Origin: Candidatus Peregrinibacteria bacterium RIFOXYB2_FULL_32_7
Lineage (GTDB): Bacteria; Patescibacteriota; Gracilibacteria; UBA1369; GWF2-33-10
Length of the DNA stretch: 9,320 nt
NCBI GenBank assembly: GCA_001787465.1
Contig: MFXJ01000059.1
Location: 1 to 9,320 of the forward strand
Direction of reading: 5' to 3'
This document shows positions 6,084 to 9,320 of this stretch, one piece after another; position 1 is the first letter of the stretch, and every line of letters starts with the position of its first letter. A model generated the notes under the pieces. It saw only the letters and a program-made list of their open reading frames with translations, was not told the DNA's origin and made no database searches. Position numbers and translations under genes: made by a program.

Positions 6084-7378
6084 ACGTGCAAGGAATAAAA
6101 AATTTGGTTGATAAAAGTGAAATTTTGAAAGCAGAAATTGTTTTGAAGACTTTATTGTCCGAGCTTTTTTTAGATTTGAAAATTGATAAAGTGCAGATTC
6201 AGAAAAGCCAACTATCTTTAAATTCTGTAAATGGTTTTGTGAAAGTCCAAAATAAAAAAGAGTTATTTTTTAAATTTCATACCGAGGAAAATGAGATTTT
6301 GGAAGAATATTATCGGGCTGAACTTTTAGAAAAATATGGATTCCCAATTATTAAGCCTTTGTATGTTTCAAAAATTCCAGGTAAGCAAATTTTGATTTAT
6401 GAAAAGGTAGAAACGAAAAGATGTTTTGATGTTTTAAATGAAAAGAAAAAAATTCTAAATGAGAAAAAGTTTTTGGAGGAGCAGGAGAGGATGGATGAGA
6501 AGGCTTTGAACGTGGCTTTGAAAACTTTGAAAATTGTTTCTGCTGAAGAATATGATAAAAGTAAACTTTTGCAATTATTTTATAGACGGTTAAAACTAAA
6601 AGATGGCATTCCAAGAGTTGATAGTTTTTATAAAAATAAAGAAGTTGTTTTACCAAATAATAAAAAAATAAATTTTGAAGTTTTGAAAAAATATAAATGG
6701 GTTATTAATGGTAGAAAATATGAATCAAGTTTGAAGGATTTAATTGTAAGCGCAACAGAAATTTTGGATCCTTTTCGATTTAAAAAAGTGCCAGTTTGTG
6801 TCGGTCATGGAGATGATCATTATGGGAATATTTTTTGTTTTGAAAAAAATAATGGATATAAATTTAAATATTTTGATCCAGCTTTTGCAGAAGATATTCA
6901 GCATGTTTTATTAACTCAAGTGAAAGCGACTTTTCATAATATTTTCGCTCATCCATTTTGGCTTTATAATCCAGAACTTTTGGAAAAAGATTTGAAAATT
7001 AAATTTGATTTAGATGATAAAAATAAAGTGATAAAAATAAATCACAATTGGGATTTGCAGGAAAATGATTTTCGAATGCAGTTATTTAAATTAAAAGTGG
7101 AAAAATTTTGGAAGCCATTAATTTCTGAACTTAAAAAAAGAGATTTGTTAGAAGATGATTGGTTAGTATTTATCAAAAGGGCTTTGTTTTGCTGTCCATT
7201 TTTGGTCTTAAATTTAATAAATTTGGATAAAGAAAAAGGTGCTGTTTCTTATACTCCAAAGACTTCTCTTTTGGCTTTGAGCAAGGCAGTGGAGATGGGA
7301 AGTTTCTCGCCTTCCTCTTGTCATTCCTGTGAAAACAGGAATCTTGATGCCTTAGAAGAATATTTTTTAAATTTTTAG
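6080..7378 (+). CDS. APH/choline-kinase-like phosphotransferase
   Basis: Protein-kinase-like-fold small-molecule phosphotransferase. The N-lobe has a probable ATP-binding lysine K65 in ELFFKFH followed by an acidic helix (EENEILEEYYRAELLEKYG). A hinge-like ILIYEKVE is at 104-111. The catalytic loop HGDDHYGN (243-250) provides D245 and N250, and DPA (266-268) is the metal-binding Asp motif. Substrate is unknown: aminoglycosides, choline, sugars or other hydroxyl compounds are all possible from motifs alone, and antibiotic resistance should not be assumed. It is coupled by a 4-bp overlap to the carbonic-anhydrase-like gene and lies 29 bp before hisH. The last 19 residues (CHSCENRNLD... onward, from 414) and the stop codon come from an inverted-repeat element, so the ancestral protein probably ended differently. 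Confidence 0.78.
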   Translation: MNVQGIKNLVDKSEILKAEIVLKTLLSELFLDLKIDKVQIQKSQLSLNSVNGFVKVQNKKELFFKFHTEENEILEEYYRAELLEKYGFPIIKPLYVSKIPGKQILIYEKVETKRCFDVLNEKKKILNEKKFLEEQERMDEKALNVALKTLKIVSAEEYDKSKLLQLFYRRLKLKDGIPRVDSFYKNKEVVLPNNKKINFEVLKKYKWVINGRKYESSLKDLIVSATEILDPFRFKKVPVCVGHGDDHYGNIFCFEKNNGYKFKYFDPAFAEDIQHVLLTQVKATFHNIFAHPFWLYNPELLEKDLKIKFDLDDKNKVIKINHNWDLQENDFRMQLFKLKVEKFWKPLISELKKRDLLEDDWLVFIKRALFCCPFLVLNLINLDKEKGAVSYTPKTSLLALSKAVEMGSFSPSSCHSCENRNLDALEEYFLNF

Positions 7379-7401
7379 ATTCCTACCTTCGCAGGAATGA
7401 C
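7320..7401. repeat. GTCATTCCTG-type inverted-repeat element at the gene 3' end
   Basis: Arms of 24 bp at 7320-7343 and 7378-7401 are inverted copies with 20 of 24 matches, separated by 34 bp. Each arm is itself a small hairpin (ATTCCTG-loop-CAGGAAT). The left arm is translated as CHSCENRNL and the TAG stop ends on the first base of the right arm. The arms resemble REP-like or MITE-like palindromes widespread in bacteria. The element fills nearly all the space up to hisH at 7408. Confidence 0.85.
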
Positions 7402-7407
7402 AATGTT

Positions 7408-8064
7408 ATGATTACACTAATAGATTATAATTCCGGCAATCCAACTTCAGTTGCAAATGCTTTGGAAAAGTTAGGATTTGAATACAAAATTTGTTCAAAA
7501 AAAGAAGAAATCGCCAAAGCAGATAAAATTATTTTTCCAGGACAGGGGCATAATGCTCAGGCAATGGCTGAACTAAAAAAATTGGATTTAATTGATGTTA
7601 TAAAAAATTTCAAAAAACCATTTTTGGGGATATGCGTGGGGATGCAACTTTTGTATGAGTTTTCGGAAGAAGGCGACACGGAATGTTTGGGGGTGATTGA
7701 GGGGAGAGTGAAAAAAATGAAAAATGAAAAATGTAAAATGAAAAATGAAAAGTTGAAAATTCCGCAGATGGGATGGAACGAAATTAAATTAAAAATTGAA
7801 AATGAAAAATGTAAAATGAAGGATGAAAAATTAAGAATTAAGAATTTAGAATTTAGAATTTTGAAAAATATCCCTAATCATTCTTATTTCTATTTTGTGC
7901 ATTCTTACTTTTGTTCAGTAAATGAATATACTTTGGCGACTTGTGAGTATGGTAATGAATTTTGTGCAATTGTGAAAAAAGAAAATTTCTATGGTACGCA
8001 GTTCCATCCGGAGAAGTCGGGGGAGGTTGGTCTAGAACTTTTAAAAAATTTCTGCTTACTTTAA
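7408..8064 (+). CDS. hisH: imidazole glycerol phosphate synthase, glutaminase subunit
   Basis: Class-I glutamine amidotransferase that hydrolyses glutamine and channels ammonia to HisF, which makes IGP and AICAR from PRFAR. Landmarks: the oxyanion-region PGQGH (44-48), nucleophile C76 in FLGICVGMQLL, PQMGWN (119-124), YFYFVHSYF (160-168), and the H200-E202 dyad in GTQFHPEKSG. The 218-aa length is some 15-20 above the common size. The excess falls in two Lys/Glu/Asn-rich stretches, at 104-117 and about 130-153, coded by period-7 DNA repeats. Both flank the conserved PQMGWN block and leave the frame and all catalytic residues intact. The HisF partner is not in this window. The ATG lies just 7 bp after the palindromic element; no Shine-Dalgarno. 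Confidence 0.94.
   Translation: MITLIDYNSGNPTSVANALEKLGFEYKICSKKEEIAKADKIIFPGQGHNAQAMAELKKLDLIDVIKNFKKPFLGICVGMQLLYEFSEEGDTECLGVIEGRVKKMKNEKCKMKNEKLKIPQMGWNEIKLKIENEKCKMKDEKLRIKNLEFRILKNIPNHSYFYFVHSYFCSVNEYTLATCEYGNEFCAIVKKENFYGTQFHPEKSGEVGLELLKNFCLL
7717..7758 (+). repeat. ATGAAAA heptads inside hisH (6 units)
   Basis: Six exact 7-bp units, ATGAAAA x2, ATGTAAA, ATGAAAA x2 and GTTGAAA, total 42 bp or 14 codons. They start precisely on codon 104 and end just before the codons for IPQMGWN. Because 42 is a multiple of both 7 and 3, the insertion is frame-neutral. Confidence 0.85.
7795..7864 (+). repeat. ATGAAAA-to-ATTTAGA heptads inside hisH (10 units)
   Basis: Ten consecutive 7-bp units: ATTGAAA, ATGAAAA, ATGTAAA, ATGAAGG, ATGAAAA, ATTAAGA x2, ATTTAGA x2, ATTTTGA. 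They encode a Lys/Glu/Arg-rich stretch between the PQMGWN block and NIPNHSYFYFVHSY. The order of heptad types parallels that at the hisC end (ATGATGA, then ATTTTAGA, then ATTTTGG). Confidence 0.8.
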
Positions 8065-8099
8065 CTTTTTTCTTTTTTCTTTTTCCTTTCCACTAATTT

Positions 8100-8828
8100 A
8101 TGAAAATTATTCCCGCTATCGATTTAATTAATGGTAAATGTGTCCGTCTCAAACAAGGCGATTACTCTGAACAAAAATTTTATTCAAATAATCCAGTTGA
8201 GGTTGCGAAAAAATTTGAAGATGAAGGAGCGGATATGATTCATATTGTTGATTTGGATGGAGCGAAAAACGGAAGTCAGGAGAATTTTAAAATAATTGAA
8301 AATATCGTAAAAAATGTAAAAATTCCAGTTGAAGTTGGTGGAGGCATAAGAGATGAAGAAACAATTTTGAAATTATTAAATATAGGAGTTTATCGAATAA
8401 TTTTGGGGACAAAGGCTTTGGAAAATATAGAATTTGTAAAAGAAATGATTGGAAAATTTGGATTAGAAAAAGTTATTGTTGGCGTTGATGCGAAAAATGG
8501 ATTTGTTGCGATAAAAGGTTGGCAGGAAATTTCAAAAATCAAGGCGATTGATTTAATAAAAAATTTAGAAAAAGTTTCCGTTCAAACAATTATTTATACT
8601 GATATTGCAACTGATGGCATGCTGAAAGGGCCAAATTTTGAGGAAATTTTTAAAATAAGAAGTATTTTTAAAGGAGAATTGGTGGCTTCAGGAGGCGTTT
8701 CGTGCCAAGAAGATTTTTTGAAATTGAAAGAAATTGGTTGTGATGCTGTGATTATTGGGAGGGCGGTGTATGAGGGGAAGATTGGGTTGAAAGAGTTGAA
8801 ATTTAGATTAAAGAGGAATACAATATAA
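8100..8828 (+). CDS. hisA: ProFAR isomerase (phosphoribosylformimino-AICAR-P isomerase)
   Basis: TIM-barrel enzyme that isomerises ProFAR to PRFAR, the substrate of HisF-HisH. The 242-aa length is standard. Features separating it from its paralog HisF: N-terminal IIPAIDLINGKCVRL with catalytic D8, HIVDLDGA (48-55), and YTDIATDGMLKGPN (166-179). Also visible are the first phosphate-binding loop VGGGIRD (79-85), the second catalytic D130 in VGVDAKNG, W141, and the second phosphate loop ASGGVS (196-201) with IIGRAVYEG (218-226). It follows hisH by 35 bp of pyrimidine-rich sequence (a run of T and C on the + strand) with no Shine-Dalgarno. hisF, which normally follows hisA, is absent here and an unrelated small gene takes its place. 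A full-length, apparently intact enzyme. Confidence 0.97.
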   Translation: MKIIPAIDLINGKCVRLKQGDYSEQKFYSNNPVEVAKKFEDEGADMIHIVDLDGAKNGSQENFKIIENIVKNVKIPVEVGGGIRDEETILKLLNIGVYRIILGTKALENIEFVKEMIGKFGLEKVIVGVDAKNGFVAIKGWQEISKIKAIDLIKNLEKVSVQTIIYTDIATDGMLKGPNFEEIFKIRSIFKGELVASGGVSCQEDFLKLKEIGCDAVIIGRAVYEGKIGLKELKFRLKRNTI

Positions 8829-8829
8829 T
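8802..8829 (+). promoter_or_regulatory. possible promoter for the terminal small gene
   Basis: A perfect -10 TATAAT (8824-8829) overlaps the hisA stop. The best -35 at acceptable spacing is TTTAGA (8802-8807, four of six matches, 16-bp spacer). The predicted start near 8836 would leave about 19 nt of leader before the ATG at 8855. In such AT-rich DNA a chance match is quite possible. Confidence 0.35.
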
Positions 8830-8854
8830 TCTTTTAAGAAAATAAAAAAAAGAT

Positions 8855-9232
8855 ATGGGAAATGAAGGAAAATTTGTGTTAGATTTTTTGGCTGAAGTTG
8901 ATGTTAAGATAGGGGAGTTGACTGAAGGTGATATAGATTTATTTTTAGCATTAAATGTTAAGGTCGATCAACATTCATTAGTTGTTAATTGGGAAAAAAA
9001 TTATAGAATGAGATTCCTTATAGTTTTACATGACATGGAAAGTGAAAAATTAAGACAATGTATAGTTTTACATAAGGATTTAACAGATCGGATTGTTGCT
9101 AATCTGGGGATAAATAATGCGTTAAAGGGGGCAAGGGTAGTTGGTCTGCATCGAGTTATAAGATGTTTAGCTGTATTACAAGCTATATCTATATTTTCTG
9201 ATAAATTTAGGGATATTAAAATAGAAAATTAA
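8855..9232 (+). CDS. uncharacterised 125-aa protein
   Basis: I do not recognise this protein. It is a small soluble protein, with an acidic N-terminal third (EVDVKIGELTEGDIDLFL), a hydrophobic central stretch (MRFLIVLHDME near 51-61), and a more basic, helical-looking C-terminal half (about 70-120) that includes ARVVGLHRVIRCLAVLQAI. No signal peptide, transmembrane helix or metal motif stands out. It begins 26 bp after hisA in the position usually taken by hisF, but shows no (beta-alpha)8 features and is far too short. Leucine codons are mainly TTA (about 12 of 17), unlike the TTG-rich HAD gene, so it may have a different history. It may be cotranscribed with hisA or use the TATAAT at 8824. 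The frame is open throughout with a clear ATG, so a real gene is likely. Confidence 0.6.
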   Translation: MGNEGKFVLDFLAEVDVKIGELTEGDIDLFLALNVKVDQHSLVVNWEKNYRMRFLIVLHDMESEKLRQCIVLHKDLTDRIVANLGINNALKGARVVGLHRVIRCLAVLQAISIFSDKFRDIKIEN

Positions 9233-9246
9233 TTGTTGTGATTAGT

Positions 9247-9280
9247 ATGATCAAAACGATTGACATGATCAATATGGTCA
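9247..9280. promoter_or_regulatory. repeated ATGATCA operator-like motifs
   Basis: ATGATCA occurs at 9247-9253 and 9265-9271, exactly 18 bp apart, with a variant ATGGTCA at 9274-9280. The last two sit inside an inverted arrangement, ATGATCA-ATA-TGGTCAT (9265-9281, six of seven arm pairs). They flank and fill the -35 to -10 spacer of the promoter at 9260-9288, which suits repressor binding. The regulator is unknown. Confidence 0.5.
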
Positions 9281-9288
9281 TATATACT
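9260..9288 (+). promoter_or_regulatory. strong sigma70-type promoter toward the right edge
   Basis: Consensus -35 TTGACA (9260-9265), an exact 17-bp spacer and -10 TATACT (9283-9288, five of six). Transcription would start near 9295 and run out of the window, so it belongs to a gene beyond 9320. It indicates that the next gene starts a new transcription unit. Confidence 0.7.
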
Positions 9289-9320
9289 TAGTAATGTTTA
9301 AAATTATTAATTTATTTAAA

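Noticed and set aside
6080..7378. Aminoglycoside resistance gene
   Set aside because: Only the general APH/choline-kinase fold motifs are visible; nothing in sequence or context supports a drug substrate.
7320..7401. Intrinsic terminator after the phosphotransferase gene
   Set aside because: The hairpin arms are not followed by a T-run, hisH begins 7 bp later, and the arms look like a dispersed repeat.
1399..8828. Alternative genetic code (TGA read as Gly or Trp)
   Set aside because: hisG and hisC end properly at TGA in the expected places, and tryptophans are coded by TGG.

Overview
The window is strongly AT-rich and every convincing gene lies on the + strand. Genes are closely packed, mostly without a Shine-Dalgarno sequence, and end in TAA, TAG or TGA, so the standard genetic code applies. 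Short palindromic and heptameric repeats are scattered through it. Together these suggest a low-GC bacterium of the Patescibacteria/CPR type (for example a Parcubacteria-like lineage). That placement is inference, not proof.

Layout. Positions 1-1307 hold the 3' part of a GT2-like glycosyltransferase gene that runs off the left edge. At 1332-1391 a good sigma70-type promoter overlaps a near-perfect palindrome whose 20-bp core resembles the E. coli TrpR operator. From 1399 to 8828 there is a probable histidine operon: hisG, hisC, hisD, then three non-canonical genes (HAD-family phosphatase, short beta-carbonic-anhydrase-like protein, APH-like phosphotransferase), then hisH and hisA. An unidentified 125-aa gene follows (8855-9232). 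The window ends in a strong promoter with repeated ATGATCA-type motifs (9247-9288) that must serve a gene beyond the right edge.

How the genes work together. HisG starts the pathway from PRPP and ATP. HisA isomerises ProFAR to PRFAR. HisH supplies ammonia to HisF. HisC and HisD carry out the late transamination and oxidation steps. hisB (IGP dehydratase), hisF and hisI/hisE are absent here. The HAD phosphatase sits where a histidinol-phosphate phosphatase would be useful, so it is a candidate for that step. The carbonic-anhydrase-like and kinase-like genes have no known histidine role and are translationally coupled to each other (ATGA overlap).

The most unusual aspect is repeat invasion of the operon. 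The hisC-hisD gap is almost entirely period-7 DNA, including 19 tandem GGTAATG-type heptads with 16 regularly spaced GGG tracts and a 20-bp hairpin before hisD. Related period-7 DNA lies inside hisH and adds codons without breaking the frame. A palindromic element of about 54 bp sits in frame inside the HAD gene, and an 82-bp inverted-repeat element supplies the C-terminus and stop codon of the phosphotransferase gene. This resembles the in-frame palindromic elements known from Rickettsia.
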